From NCBI GenBank assembly GCA_937974555.1, contig CALJKR010000049.1, positions 17,352-81,351 of the forward strand: 64,000 bases of DNA, in the 5' to 3' direction. This DNA is from an uncultured Flavobacteriales bacterium. Lineage in GTDB: Bacteria > Bacteroidota > Bacteroidia > Flavobacteriales_D > Sanyastnellaceae. Under the pieces are notes generated by a model that was given only the letters and a program-made list of their open reading frames with translations, was not told where the DNA came from and did not search any database. The translations under genes and the position numbers were made by a program. Shown piece after piece: positions 17,539 through 26,292 of this stretch. Numbering within the stretch: position 1 is the stretch's first letter; each line of letters begins with the position of its first letter.

Positions 17539-18562
17539 ATATCCGTCTTTTTAAATACAAACTTAGTTTCACCATCAATATGAGTGCAGGAACTTCTACC
17601 AATGGACCTATCACACCTGCAAAAGCCTGACCTGAATTCAATCCAAAAACACCTATGGACACGGCTATCGCCAATTCAAAATTATTACCGGACGCAGTGA
17701 ATGAAACCGCCGCATTCTCCGAATAAGAGGCCCCTGCCCATTTGGCTACAGCAAACATCAGGGAAAACATAACAACAAAGAAGACAACCAAAGGAATCGC
17801 CACGTCAATTACATCCATGGGCAACTCCACAATCATTTGCCCTTTCAAACTAAACATAACCACGATAGTAAACAGCAATGCAATCAGAGTTAAAGGCGTT
17901 ATTGCTGGAAGGAATTTGGTTTGAAACCATTGTTCCCCTTGGGTTGCAATTATCGATTTTCTGCTTAATACCGCAACTACAAACGGAATCCCCAAATACA
18001 ATCCGACCGTCTTTGCGATATCCCACATTGTGACATCGATATGCACCCCTTCAATTCCCATCCATGGCAAAACCATTTCCAAGTAGAAATAGGCATAGAA
18101 CGCAAAAAACAATACTTGTAAAATACTATTAACTCCCACTAAACCAGTTACCCATTCCTTGCTGCCCTGTGCAAGATCATTCCAAACAATTACCATGGCA
18201 ATACAAGGTGCCAAGCCGATGATAATCAAACCCGTCATGTATTCTGGTGAATCTCGAAGAAAGGTGGTTGCCAAAAGAAACATCAACAAAGGACCGATGA
18301 TCCAGGTAATAAAAAAAGAAACCAAAAGCAACTTGGGCTTTGCCATCACAGCGGGGATACGCGAGAAATCAACTTTGGTCAAAGGGGGGTACATCATCAC
18401 AATCAATCCTATGGCGAGAGGAATATTGGTTGTACCCATTGACAGCGCATCCATCACCTTGGTCATTTGAGGAAAAAAATATCCCAATCCCACGCCCAAA
18501 AGCATTGCCAGGAAAATCCAAACTGTCAGGAAGCGATCTAAAAATTTTAGTCTTGTATTCAT
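17525..18562 (-). CDS. acr3: Arsenite efflux permease, ACR3 family
   Basis: A 345-residue membrane protein with about ten helices. LIIIGLAPCIAMVIVWNDLA contains the conserved functional Cys and the VWNDLA motif of ACR3, and FTASGNNFELAIAVSI is the second conserved membrane motif. I start at 18562 (MNTRLKFLDRF); a frame open to 18604 would overlap the preceding gene. It exports arsenite made by ArsC and lies 14 bases after the DUF6428 gene. Confidence 0.92.
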   Translation of the reverse strand: MNTRLKFLDRFLTVWIFLAMLLGVGLGYFFPQMTKVMDALSMGTTNIPLAIGLIVMMYPPLTKVDFSRIPAVMAKPKLLLVSFFITWIIGPLLMFLLATTFLRDSPEYMTGLIIIGLAPCIAMVIVWNDLAQGSKEWVTGLVGVNSILQVLFFAFYAYFYLEMVLPWMGIEGVHIDVTMWDIAKTVGLYLGIPFVVAVLSRKSIIATQGEQWFQTKFLPAITPLTLIALLFTIVVMFSLKGQMIVELPMDVIDVAIPLVVFFVVMFSLMFAVAKWAGASYSENAAVSFTASGNNFELAIAVSIGVFGLNSGQAFAGVIGPLVEVPALILMVKLSLYLKRRIYENK

Positions 18563-18576
18563 AATAATGAAATCGC

Positions 18577-19044
18577 TTAACAACATCCTCCCCCTGGGGT
18601 ACAAATATTCCTATTTCCCAAATCGCCCATATTCACTTTAACTTTGGTTTCAGGGATACCGCAAGTATCCTCTGCCAAGCAAGCGGTTTGCTTGGTGATT
18701 AGTTTGAAATGACCATTTTGAAACGCCAAGCCAAAAACACCGATGGTATCCCTTTGGTATTCTACTACAACATCTAAATCTTGCACACCATATAAACCAT
18801 CAGCGAGGGAAATAATGCCCAAGAATTTCTGGGGAGATAATCGATGCGCTGTATCACCTGCTACCCACAACTGGAATGTAGCACTTCGTTCGTTGCGCAT
18901 TTTGCCACCACAATCCACGTAATTTTTGAGCATCAAGCCCATTTCAGTAACGTGAAAGTGAGCAGGCACCATCGTGCCATCGGGCAATTCAAAGGAAACC
19001 GAAGCCACTGTGTTCAGGTTAGTGATCAATTCTTTTACTTTCAT
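18577..19044 (-). CDS. DUF6428 family protein in the arsenic operon
   Basis: A 155-residue cytoplasmic protein recognised as DUF6428. It contains PDGTMVPAHFHVTEMG near residue 20, a conserved cysteine in YVDCGGKMRNE, two more in QTACLAEDTCG, and ends in CTPGGGCC. The His/Cys content and the terminal Cys pair suggest binding of a soft metal or metalloid. It starts 1 base after arsR ends and is followed by ACR3, so a role in arsenic handling is inferred from context; biochemical function is unknown. Confidence 0.8.
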   Translation of the reverse strand: MKVKELITNLNTVASVSFELPDGTMVPAHFHVTEMGLMLKNYVDCGGKMRNERSATFQLWVAGDTAHRLSPQKFLGIISLADGLYGVQDLDVVVEYQRDTIGVFGLAFQNGHFKLITKQTACLAEDTCGIPETKVKVNMGDLGNRNICTPGGGCC

Positions 19045-19045
19045 A

Positions 19046-19369
19046 TTAGCAACATTTACTTTTCATTTTATTCTCCAACTTTCCGAAGTACAATTGAATT
19101 TTCTTCAATGTCTTTTCATTGATACAATAACAAATGGCCGTTCCTTCAATCGTCCCTTGGATGATCTCCGCATTTTTTAATTCTTTCAAATGTTGAGAAA
19201 CGGTGGGCTGGGCCAATGGAAGGTGATTTACAATGTCTCCACAGATGCAACTATCTACTGACAGAAGATACTCCACTATCGCAATGCGCGCAGGGTGCGC
19301 CAAGGCTTTGAGCAATGCTGCTATTTCGTTTTCACGTTCAGAAAAATTTTCTGACTTTGAAATTCCCAT
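19046..19369 (-). CDS. arsR: ArsR-family metalloregulator
   Basis: A 107-residue winged-helix repressor. KALAHPARIAIVEYL, the sensing helix SCICGDI with Cys41 and Cys43, and LPLAQPTVSQHLKELKNAEII are classic ArsR features. A further Cys pair (KCC) ends the protein. It would repress the operon in the absence of arsenite or antimonite. It precedes DUF6428, ACR3 and arsC on the same strand. Confidence 0.92.
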   Translation of the reverse strand: MGISKSENFSERENEIAALLKALAHPARIAIVEYLLSVDSCICGDIVNHLPLAQPTVSQHLKELKNAEIIQGTIEGTAICYCINEKTLKKIQLYFGKLENKMKSKCC

Positions 19370-19380
19370 CTCTATTTGTT

Positions 19381-19390
19381 TATTGCAATA
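19381..19390 (-). promoter_or_regulatory. Possible ArsR operator
   Basis: TATTGCAATA is a perfect 10-base palindrome 12 bases upstream of the arsR start codon, inside an AT-rich stretch that also carries promoter-like elements. ArsR operators are short AT-rich palindromes near the start, so this is a reasonable candidate. Confidence 0.35.
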
Positions 19391-19459
19391 TTACGATATA
19401 TATTTTCTTAATCATAAATAATTTACATTGACAATCCTCCCTCATCACCATTCAGATGT

Positions 19460-20674
19460 TTAGGACTTCATTCTTAATAGGACAACCCAACCTGATAGCA
19501 TTGTTAAACTACCAATGAAAATCATTGCCGCTGGTATGCCCCATTGATCTGCCAAAATCCCTGAGATTATTGCACCAAAGGCATAGCCAGAATCCCGCCA
19601 CAACCTGAAGATGCCCACTGTTTCCGCCCTCTGCGTGGCAGATACCGCATCACCAATGGCGGACAAAAATGTAGGATAAACCATAGCGGTCCCCCAACCC
19701 AACAATGCTGCCAATACTACTGCATAGTTATCCAATTCGGCAATGGCCATAACCAAAATCACAGCTCCTTGAAGTGCCATTGCCGAGGCTATCAAACCCT
19801 TCTTCGAAATCAAATCCGACCATTTTCCAGTAATCAATTGTCCAATTCCCCAAACCATGGGATAAGTTGCTAGTGCCATTGCACTTGTATCACTGTTCAC
19901 ACCTCGATCCAAAAGCAACATAGGAAGTAATCCCCACATCATCCCATCGTTGAGATTGTTCACCCATCCTGCTTGAACGATTGAACTTAAGTTCTTGTCT
20001 TTAAAAGAAACCCAAATAAAGAAATGTCTTACCTTGACCGAAGACACAACATTGGATTCTTTTTCCATCCATGGCGTTGTATCTTTTACCCATAAAAAGG
20101 AAAGCAAAAGCCCCAACATAGCGATGCCCAATCCTATGAAAAATGGATAAGGCGTAACCCCAAAATCTTGAGCCACTTGAAATGTCCAATAAGCCACAAC
20201 ACCAACAGCCAAATAGCCTGCAAATTCATTGATTCCCATGGCCAATCCTCTGTTCTTCTTGCCTACCAAATCCATCTTCATCACCACTGTACTGCTCCAT
20301 GTCAAACCTTGATGAACGCCCAAAAAGATATTGGCAAAAATGACTACCCACCATGAATGGGCCATCATCAGAAGAATAGGGACAGGAAGTGCCAAACACC
20401 AACCTGCAATAAGCAATCGGCGTCGCCCCCATCGATTGGCCCACTTGCCCGCGTAGTAATTGGCAATGGCCTTGGAAAAACCGAAGGCAACGATAAATGA
20501 AAGCATGATTCCCGCAGAGGAAATGCCCATCACCTGCTTTGCATATACCGGAAAGATGGAACGTTCCATCCCCACCATGCCTCCTACAAATCCATTAACC
20601 AGTACCAATAGAAAAAATTGAAATGCATTTTCGCGAATGCCCCATCGAATATTCCGAAATTTCTGATTGTTCAC
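19460..20674 (-). CDS. MFS transporter upstream of the arsenic operon
   Basis: A 404-residue protein with twelve predicted helices. KWANRWGRRRLLIAG between helices 2 and 3 is the MFS signature loop, with GKWSDLISKKGLIAS as the second-half counterpart. It lies between a Crp-family gene and arsR on the same strand, 90 bases before arsR. Substrate cannot be read from sequence; genomic context suggests a role in efflux of an arsenic compound or another toxic ion. Confidence 0.82.
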   Translation of the reverse strand: MNNQKFRNIRWGIRENAFQFFLLVLVNGFVGGMVGMERSIFPVYAKQVMGISSAGIMLSFIVAFGFSKAIANYYAGKWANRWGRRRLLIAGWCLALPVPILLMMAHSWWVVIFANIFLGVHQGLTWSSTVVMKMDLVGKKNRGLAMGINEFAGYLAVGVVAYWTFQVAQDFGVTPYPFFIGLGIAMLGLLLSFLWVKDTTPWMEKESNVVSSVKVRHFFIWVSFKDKNLSSIVQAGWVNNLNDGMMWGLLPMLLLDRGVNSDTSAMALATYPMVWGIGQLITGKWSDLISKKGLIASAMALQGAVILVMAIAELDNYAVVLAALLGWGTAMVYPTFLSAIGDAVSATQRAETVGIFRLWRDSGYAFGAIISGILADQWGIPAAMIFIGSLTMLSGWVVLLRMKS

Positions 20675-20725
20675 CGAGCAAAATTCTCGGTTTAATGTCT
20701 GGACGTACTTATCAAATGATAAGAA

Positions 20726-21292
20726 CTACAATTCCGACCTTATCCGGCTTAAACTTTCAGGTGTTATTCCCAAATAGGAGGCCACGATTTTCAGTGGAAT
20801 TATAGAAAGAATTTCGGTCTCCTTCATCAAATCCAAATAACGCTCTTTAGCCGTTTTCATTTGAAAACTTTCTAACCTTTTGATGGTATTGACCCATTCT
20901 TTTTCAAAGACGCGACGAAACATAGATTCTATTTCTGGGAATCGCCCATACAATTGAAAAAGCCCTTCGGCAGGGATAACCAATACCTGAGAAGCGGTGA
21001 TCGATTGAATTCCTTTGTTGGTTTTTTGGGAGGTAAACAAACTCTCCGCTCGAATGATTAATTGCCCTTCAAAGGCAAAATGTTCTGTAATATCAACCCC
21101 TTCTTTCCAATAATAAATTCTTGCAACACCAGCAGACATGAAGAAAATATTCTTGCATGTACTGCCCGTTTTTTGAATATCCAATGATTTACCATAACTC
21201 TCCTCTTTGATTAAATCCAATAGAGCAAGTTGCGCCTCATGGGACAGCTTCAAATCCCCACAGAGAAAATGAATCAAGCCTTCCGCATTCAT
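20726..21292 (-). CDS. Crp/Fnr-family transcriptional regulator
   Basis: A 188-residue protein with a cyclic-nucleotide-binding-like fold (FMSAGVARIYYWKEGVDI near residue 50) and a C-terminal helix-turn-helix (KIVASYLGITPESLSRIRSEL). It resembles the regulator at 8772-9338 in size and layout. It is the first gene of the minus-strand group leading to the MFS and arsenic genes, 51 bases before the MFS start, and may regulate it. Confidence 0.84.
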   Translation of the reverse strand: MNAEGLIHFLCGDLKLSHEAQLALLDLIKEESYGKSLDIQKTGSTCKNIFFMSAGVARIYYWKEGVDITEHFAFEGQLIIRAESLFTSQKTNKGIQSITASQVLVIPAEGLFQLYGRFPEIESMFRRVFEKEWVNTIKRLESFQMKTAKERYLDLMKETEILSIIPLKIVASYLGITPESLSRIRSEL

Positions 21293-21330
21293 GGTCGGAA
21301 GTTAAGACATGAAATCATTCATTCGAAATC

Positions 21331-21882
21331 TCATTTCCACTCTCTAATCAAACAATAGGTGACCAATCCCTCGATCTCAACCTCTGCATAGGTTTTGAAG
21401 CCGATGCGCTCATAGATTCTTTTGTTCTTGGGAATGACCGTTTCAACCATGACTGGCAATTGAAGCTCTCTTGACTTTTGAAACAAAATATCGCGAAGCT
21501 CCAATATGGCTTGGGTTCCTCTTGCCTCAGGCAAAACACCCAAAAAAGAACAATAGATATGCGGCGGATATTGACTTCGCATGGCTTCCACTTTGGATTT
21601 TCGTCGCAGGACGCGTGTAATACGAAAAGGGCCAATCGCAATAAAAATCATCATTAACTTCACCTTCCAACACACCGGCTTTTTGTTAACCGAAGGATAG
21701 AAAAGGATGATGCCTTGTTCGGATTGATCCATGTAAACGCCGTCATTCTGGGTGGCTTCATCGATCAGATAATGGGCCAATACCCTGCGTCTTCGGCAGG
21801 CGCCCCAGCCGGAACCGACTGTAAATTCTGACGAAGGAATCTGTTCTAAGATTCGCTTCACCATTTGGATTTTTTTTCTCAT
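21331..21882 (-). CDS. GNAT-family acetyltransferase
   Basis: A 183-residue protein. The segment FLGVLPEARGTQAILELRDILF holds the acetyl-CoA-binding V/LxPxxRGxG-like loop, and VIPKNKRIYERIGFKTYAEV is the usual C-terminal strand and helix. The substrate is unknown. It precedes the Crp-family gene on the same strand, separated by 38 bases. Confidence 0.75.
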   Translation of the reverse strand: MRKKIQMVKRILEQIPSSEFTVGSGWGACRRRRVLAHYLIDEATQNDGVYMDQSEQGIILFYPSVNKKPVCWKVKLMMIFIAIGPFRITRVLRRKSKVEAMRSQYPPHIYCSFLGVLPEARGTQAILELRDILFQKSRELQLPVMVETVIPKNKRIYERIGFKTYAEVEIEGLVTYCLIREWK

Positions 21883-21960
21883 ATCATTGGTGGATTTGAT
21901 GTGAAAATATTGTGATTAAAGGTAAAAAACAATTGAGTTAAATCATAATGCAAAGCACAA

Positions 21961-21989
21961 TTGACATATATAACTAATGATTATATTCG
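21961..21989 (+). promoter_or_regulatory. Promoter of the glycine-rich protein gene
   Basis: TTG at 21961 and TATATTCG at 21982-21989 are 18 bases apart, a one-mismatch match to the Bacteroidota promoter. Its position means that an ATG at 21977 cannot be the start, and supports the ATG at 22004. Confidence 0.55.
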
Positions 21990-22003
21990 CGCAAACTTTA
22001 CAG

Positions 22004-23839
22004 ATGCGCACCCTATTCACTTTGGCCTTTGCATTATTGCAACTATTTGTTTTTGCACAAGTAGGTATCGGCACCAACGACCCCAAAGCCACCTTGCATG
22101 TATTGGGAAAACCCACTCAAACCGATGCGATTGATGGACTTATACCGCCCAAGATTACCCGTGCCCAGCTCATTGCCAAGTCGGGATTGTATGGCACCAA
22201 TCAAGCGGGAGCCATATTGTATGTCACTGACGCCAGCGGAACCACCAACCCTTCCACCTCTCAAGTAACGGAAGCTGGATTTTATTATTTCAATGGCACT
22301 GCATGGATCCCATTGAAAGGTACACCGGCTCCGTCTGTTGTAGCGGAGTGTTCCAACGACGGGTTTGTTGCGCCAATGATTCAGGGAGTTGCCCTATCCA
22401 ACAGCAGCCTCAAAGTATTGGTAACCAATAACAGTTTTAGTACTGCCACCATTGCTTTTCAAAACAGTGATGTTGTATTATCTGGGATCAGTGGAATCAC
22501 TGTATCGGCAACATCTCCAGCCACTGCAACATTGATTGCTGGTCAAAGCCAATGGGTCACCTACACCCTATCCGGCACACCAACGAGTGCAGGAACGCTA
22601 TCTTGTCAATGGACCAAATTATCTTTGAATTGTTTGAACACCCAAACGGTTTATTCATTGAGCGGATATGTCCAAGATGCCAATTACACCAGCACGCCAC
22701 AATTGAATTATTTGTACGTAAAAGACGTTGCATTGACCAGTGCAAATACTTTCACGGTTACCTATACCAACAATGGTGCAGTGGCCTTGGCTTCTTTGCC
22801 AGCGCCTACTACAGGAAATGTCACCTTGAGTGGCGCAGGCAGCGCGGGAGTCACAGTATCCAGCGTTTCGCCAACAGGTACATACACCTTGGCGGCTGGA
22901 GCCAGCAAAACTTTCACCTATACCCTTTCAGGAACACCTTCAGCAACAGGAACGTTGACCGCTACTTGGAATTATTTGGATTTGACCGCGACACAAAGCA
23001 AAACGGTCATCCAATTGAAAGCATCCGGAGGTACACCCATTTTATATCAAAGCGGAAGCAATTATTATGTGGCACACAAATTCACTTCATCGGGCAATTT
23101 AACCGTCTTGGAAAATGCGAGCATGAATTACTTGTTGGTAGGCGGTGGCGGTGCAGGTGGCACCAACCATGGTGGCGGTGGCGGTGGCGGCGGTGTCGTT
23201 CAGGGAACGCACAACGCCATCACAGGAACATTCCCAGTCGTTGTTGGGAATGGAGGTTCTGGTATAGCCAGTGGATTTTCTACCAGAGGTAACAATGGAG
23301 GATTGAGTTCTTTGTTTGGGTTCACCGCATACGGTGGCGGTGGCGGCGGCGGTCGCAATAACACCAACAACACCGACAGCGGCGCCAATGGAGCAACTGG
23401 CGGTGGTGGTCCCGGTACCAATCCTGTTACCTCAGGGACCAGCATTTATGCGGGCCAAGGTTTCAATGGAGGAAATGGAACATCGGATGCCACAGCAGGT
23501 AACGGCGGTGGCGGCGGTGGCGCGGGCGCTGCCGGTGGTGCTTCTTCAGGAACTGGACCAGGTGGTGGTATCTCAGGTGCCGGTGGCGCAGGAATTTCCT
23601 CAACGATCACAGGAGTGTCAACCTATTATGGCGGAGGCGGATCTGGTGGCCGCTGGCAGACAGGAGCCGTAGGTGCAGCAGGAATCGGCGGTGGTGGAAC
23701 AGGTGGAAATACAGACTCCGCCGGTGGTAGCGCAGGAGCTGCCAACACAGGCGGCGGCGGCGGTGGTGGCGGTGGTGCATTTGGACCCGGAGGGGCCGGA
23801 GGATCTGGCGTGGTGATTGTCTCTTATCTTCTACAATAA
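22004..23839 (+). CDS. Exported glycine-rich protein
   Basis: About 611 residues. The N-terminus is a signal peptide ending in FAQ, followed by VGIGTNDPKATLHVLG, a common opening of Bacteroidota surface proteins. Two related beta-sandwich repeats of about 110 residues follow (about 100-330), each ending near YTLSGTP...GTL.....Y or W. The last 240 residues are a glycine-rich domain with runs of up to nine Gly and the ending GGSGVVIVSYLLQ, as in Gly-rich fibre or adhesin-like domains. No T9SS sorting domain is visible. Function probably structural or adhesive. Confidence 0.8.
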   Translation: MRTLFTLAFALLQLFVFAQVGIGTNDPKATLHVLGKPTQTDAIDGLIPPKITRAQLIAKSGLYGTNQAGAILYVTDASGTTNPSTSQVTEAGFYYFNGTAWIPLKGTPAPSVVAECSNDGFVAPMIQGVALSNSSLKVLVTNNSFSTATIAFQNSDVVLSGISGITVSATSPATATLIAGQSQWVTYTLSGTPTSAGTLSCQWTKLSLNCLNTQTVYSLSGYVQDANYTSTPQLNYLYVKDVALTSANTFTVTYTNNGAVALASLPAPTTGNVTLSGAGSAGVTVSSVSPTGTYTLAAGASKTFTYTLSGTPSATGTLTATWNYLDLTATQSKTVIQLKASGGTPILYQSGSNYYVAHKFTSSGNLTVLENASMNYLLVGGGGAGGTNHGGGGGGGGVVQGTHNAITGTFPVVVGNGGSGIASGFSTRGNNGGLSSLFGFTAYGGGGGGGRNNTNNTDSGANGATGGGGPGTNPVTSGTSIYAGQGFNGGNGTSDATAGNGGGGGGAGAAGGASSGTGPGGGISGAGGAGISSTITGVSTYYGGGGSGGRWQTGAVGAAGIGGGGTGGNTDSAGGSAGAANTGGGGGGGGGAFGPGGAGGSGVVIVSYLLQ

Positions 23840-23866
23840 AAAAAGGCTGCGATTGCAGCCTTTTTT
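23839..23866 (+). terminator. Rho-independent terminator
   Basis: AAAAAAGGCTGC and GCAGCCTTTTTT pair perfectly around a 4-base loop directly after the glycine-rich gene. Confidence 0.9.
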
Positions 23867-23901
23867 GTTGAACCATTTTACACAACAATGGTTTGTTGTG
23901 T

Positions 23902-24819
23902 ATGAATCCCATTGTCTCCGTTTCGAAACTACACAAAAGCTTTGGTGCTTTTCAAGCACTGAAGGGTGTAAACTTCAATGTTTATCCGGGTGATGTATTT
24001 GGATTTCTAGGCCCCAATGGCGCAGGAAAAAGCACCGCCATGCGCTGCATGCTGGGTTTGATTCACGCCGATCAAGGGGACATCCAAATATTCAACCAAC
24101 CGCTGCAAAGCAACAAAACCAATATCCTTGGAAAAATAGGCAACATCATTGAAAAACCCGACTTCTACAAATACCTCAGCGCAGAACGCAATTTGGAGAT
24201 TTTTGGCCGAATGGCACAACATCCAATACACACCCGCACCCTGCATGAAATTCTGGATTTTGTGGGACTACTGGAGCGCCGCAAAGACAAGGTCAAAGGT
24301 TTTTCTCATGGAATGAGACAACGCCTGGGCATTGCACAAACCCTTCTCGCCGACCCCGACTTGATTGTTCTGGACGAACCCACAACGGGATTGGATCCCC
24401 AAGGGATAATCGATGTAAGGGAATTGATCATTCGGCTGAAAGAAGAAAAAGGAAAAACCATCATTCTAAGTTCGCATCAACTTCAAGAAGTAGAGATGAT
24501 TGCCAATCGAATGGTGATCATCAGCAAAGGAAAAACAGTAATTGAGGGAGAGGTTGCATCACTGCTCAATGCACAAGATTGCATTGTAAAAATGCATACC
24601 ACCAACAACGACCATGTACGTCAGATTTTACATGTTTCCTATTCCACCACCACCCTGCACTGCGATCCCAATCAAGGCCTCAGTTTTCCACTGCAAAAAG
24701 AAAAAATTCCACACCTCATTCAAAGTTGTGTCGAAAACAACATAGGCATTTACGAAGTGGAAAGTAAAAAGCAATTGGAGAATTATTTCATTCAAATGAT
24801 ACAAAATGAAACCGTTTAA
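23902..24819 (+). CDS. ABC transporter ATP-binding protein
   Basis: A 305-residue ATPase. Walker A GPNGAGKST, signature FSHGMRQRLGIAQTLL and Walker B LIVLDEPTTGLDP are all present. The C-terminal 90 residues are an extra regulatory region as in drug- and bacitracin-type exporters. I use the ATG at 23902 rather than two in-frame TTG codons just upstream. It overlaps the permease gene by 14 bases. Confidence 0.92.
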   Translation: MNPIVSVSKLHKSFGAFQALKGVNFNVYPGDVFGFLGPNGAGKSTAMRCMLGLIHADQGDIQIFNQPLQSNKTNILGKIGNIIEKPDFYKYLSAERNLEIFGRMAQHPIHTRTLHEILDFVGLLERRKDKVKGFSHGMRQRLGIAQTLLADPDLIVLDEPTTGLDPQGIIDVRELIIRLKEEKGKTIILSSHQLQEVEMIANRMVIISKGKTVIEGEVASLLNAQDCIVKMHTTNNDHVRQILHVSYSTTTLHCDPNQGLSFPLQKEKIPHLIQSCVENNIGIYEVESKKQLENYFIQMIQNETV

Positions 24820-25651
24820 AAACGTATACAACGAGTGGGTGAAGATTGTTGCCAAGCCGCGCAGCTATCTGGGAATTGGGGCAATTACAGTCTTGGTAGC
24901 CGTAATCGTTTTTGCACTCAAAGCCGATGGCATGAGTTTCATTTCGTTCGTTACTGCATCCTTTGAACAAACCTTGACTTTTCAGGGTCAAGTATTGAAT
25001 GGCAACTTGGTTGCCTTCATCGTGCTTCAAATGTTGGTTATTCATGTCCCTTTACTGGTCGCTTTGATCACAGGCGATTTAATCTCAGGAGAATCCGCCA
25101 TGGGCACCTTGCGATTGCTGCTAACCCAACCCATCAGTAGAACACAAGTACTGGCTTCCAAATACATCGCGGGGGCGATGTATACGGCATTGATTGTGGT
25201 ATGGTTGGGTATTTTGGCCATTGGCCTTGGACACGGAATGTTTGGCTCAGGCGATCTAATGGTTTTGAATAGCGATGGCTTGGTCATTATCCCAGAATAT
25301 GATATTGCTTGGCGATACGTCGGCGCTTTTGCCGTGGCCTTTTTGGCGTTGAATACTGTAGCCACGCTATCCATTGCGCTGTCTTGCTTCTCTGATAATT
25401 CAGTTGGTCCTATAGTAGCCACCATGTCGATTATCATCCTCTTCACGATCATTGGAACATTAGACGTCTCCGTTTTTGATTCGATACGCCCCTATCTTTT
25501 CACGACACACATGGCCGCATGGCGCAGTTTTTTTGAAGACCCTTTCCCAGTAAACGAAATCAAAAATTCCGTTTGGGTATTGTTGATTCATCAGGCGCTA
25601 TTCTGGATCATAAGCTTTATTTATTTCAATCGAAAAGACATCACCACATGA
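24806..25651 (+). CDS. ABC transporter permease (ABC-2 type)
   Basis: A 281-residue inner-membrane protein with six hydrophobic segments and the ALITGDLISGESAMGTLRLLLTQP segment (residues about 75-98) typical of ABC-2 exporter permeases such as NosY/YhaP-like proteins. It pairs with the ATPase gene upstream and overlaps the LolA-like gene downstream (ATGA), so the three form one operon. Confidence 0.88.
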   Translation: MKPFKNVYNEWVKIVAKPRSYLGIGAITVLVAVIVFALKADGMSFISFVTASFEQTLTFQGQVLNGNLVAFIVLQMLVIHVPLLVALITGDLISGESAMGTLRLLLTQPISRTQVLASKYIAGAMYTALIVVWLGILAIGLGHGMFGSGDLMVLNSDGLVIIPEYDIAWRYVGAFAVAFLALNTVATLSIALSCFSDNSVGPIVATMSIIILFTIIGTLDVSVFDSIRPYLFTTHMAAWRSFFEDPFPVNEIKNSVWVLLIHQALFWIISFIYFNRKDITT

Positions 25652-26292
25652 AAAAAATATTCCTCTTTCTTTTGGGCTTGATTGCCCTGCATGTGCGAGC
25701 ACAAGATCCGCAACAAATCCTAAATGCGGTAGAAAAGAAATACAACAGTGTAAAAAAATTCAAAGCGGATGTCAACATTCAATCCGATATACCGGCAATG
25801 AAAATTTTACCGGCCCAAGCCAACATCAGCTATACATCTCCCAACACATTGGAAGTAACATCCAAGAGTATCGTTGTACTTCCGAAACAAGGTTTCAGAG
25901 AGATACAAAATATTGTTTCTCAAAAAAATAAATACACCGCGATATACATGGGTCTTGAAAAAGTTGGCGGAAAAAATGCACACCTCATTACTTTACTTCC
26001 CAAGAGTGACAAAGAGGATTGGATCATGGCCAAAATATGGGTAGATACCATGGAGTCCCTGATTTTGCAATCGCAAACCACCACCAAAAGCAGCGGCACC
26101 CTCAAAGTAAATTACCAGTATAAAAATCAGAAGCAATGGGCACTACCCGATCAAATGATCATCGAAGTAGACGTGCAGAAATTTAAAATTCCAAAAGGAG
26201 TGGCAACCGATTTACATCGAAATCGAGAAACCAAATCCCAAGGCAATGTGGGGAAAATTACATTGACCTTCAGTAACTATAAAGTGAACTAA
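25648..26292 (+). CDS. LolA-like outer-membrane lipoprotein carrier
   Basis: A 214-residue periplasmic protein with a signal peptide ending in VRAQ. ILNAVEKKYNSVKKFKADVNI followed by alternating strands and a late KITLTFSNYKV is the LolA/LppX half-barrel pattern. The start at 25648 overlaps the permease stop. Its role may be to carry lipid or lipoprotein between membranes, possibly linked to the ABC transporter. The stop overlaps that of the convergent pirin gene. Confidence 0.75.
   Translation: MKKIFLFLLGLIALHVRAQDPQQILNAVEKKYNSVKKFKADVNIQSDIPAMKILPAQANISYTSPNTLEVTSKSIVVLPKQGFREIQNIVSQKNKYTAIYMGLEKVGGKNAHLITLLPKSDKEDWIMAKIWVDTMESLILQSQTTTKSSGTLKVNYQYKNQKQWALPDQMIIEVDVQKFKIPKGVATDLHRNRETKSQGNVGKITLTFSNYKVN

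Noticed and set aside
22552..23292. A 246-codon open frame inside the glycine-rich gene on the same strand
   Set aside because: It is an out-of-phase shadow of the real gene; it is His/Trp/Arg-rich and has no start site of its own.
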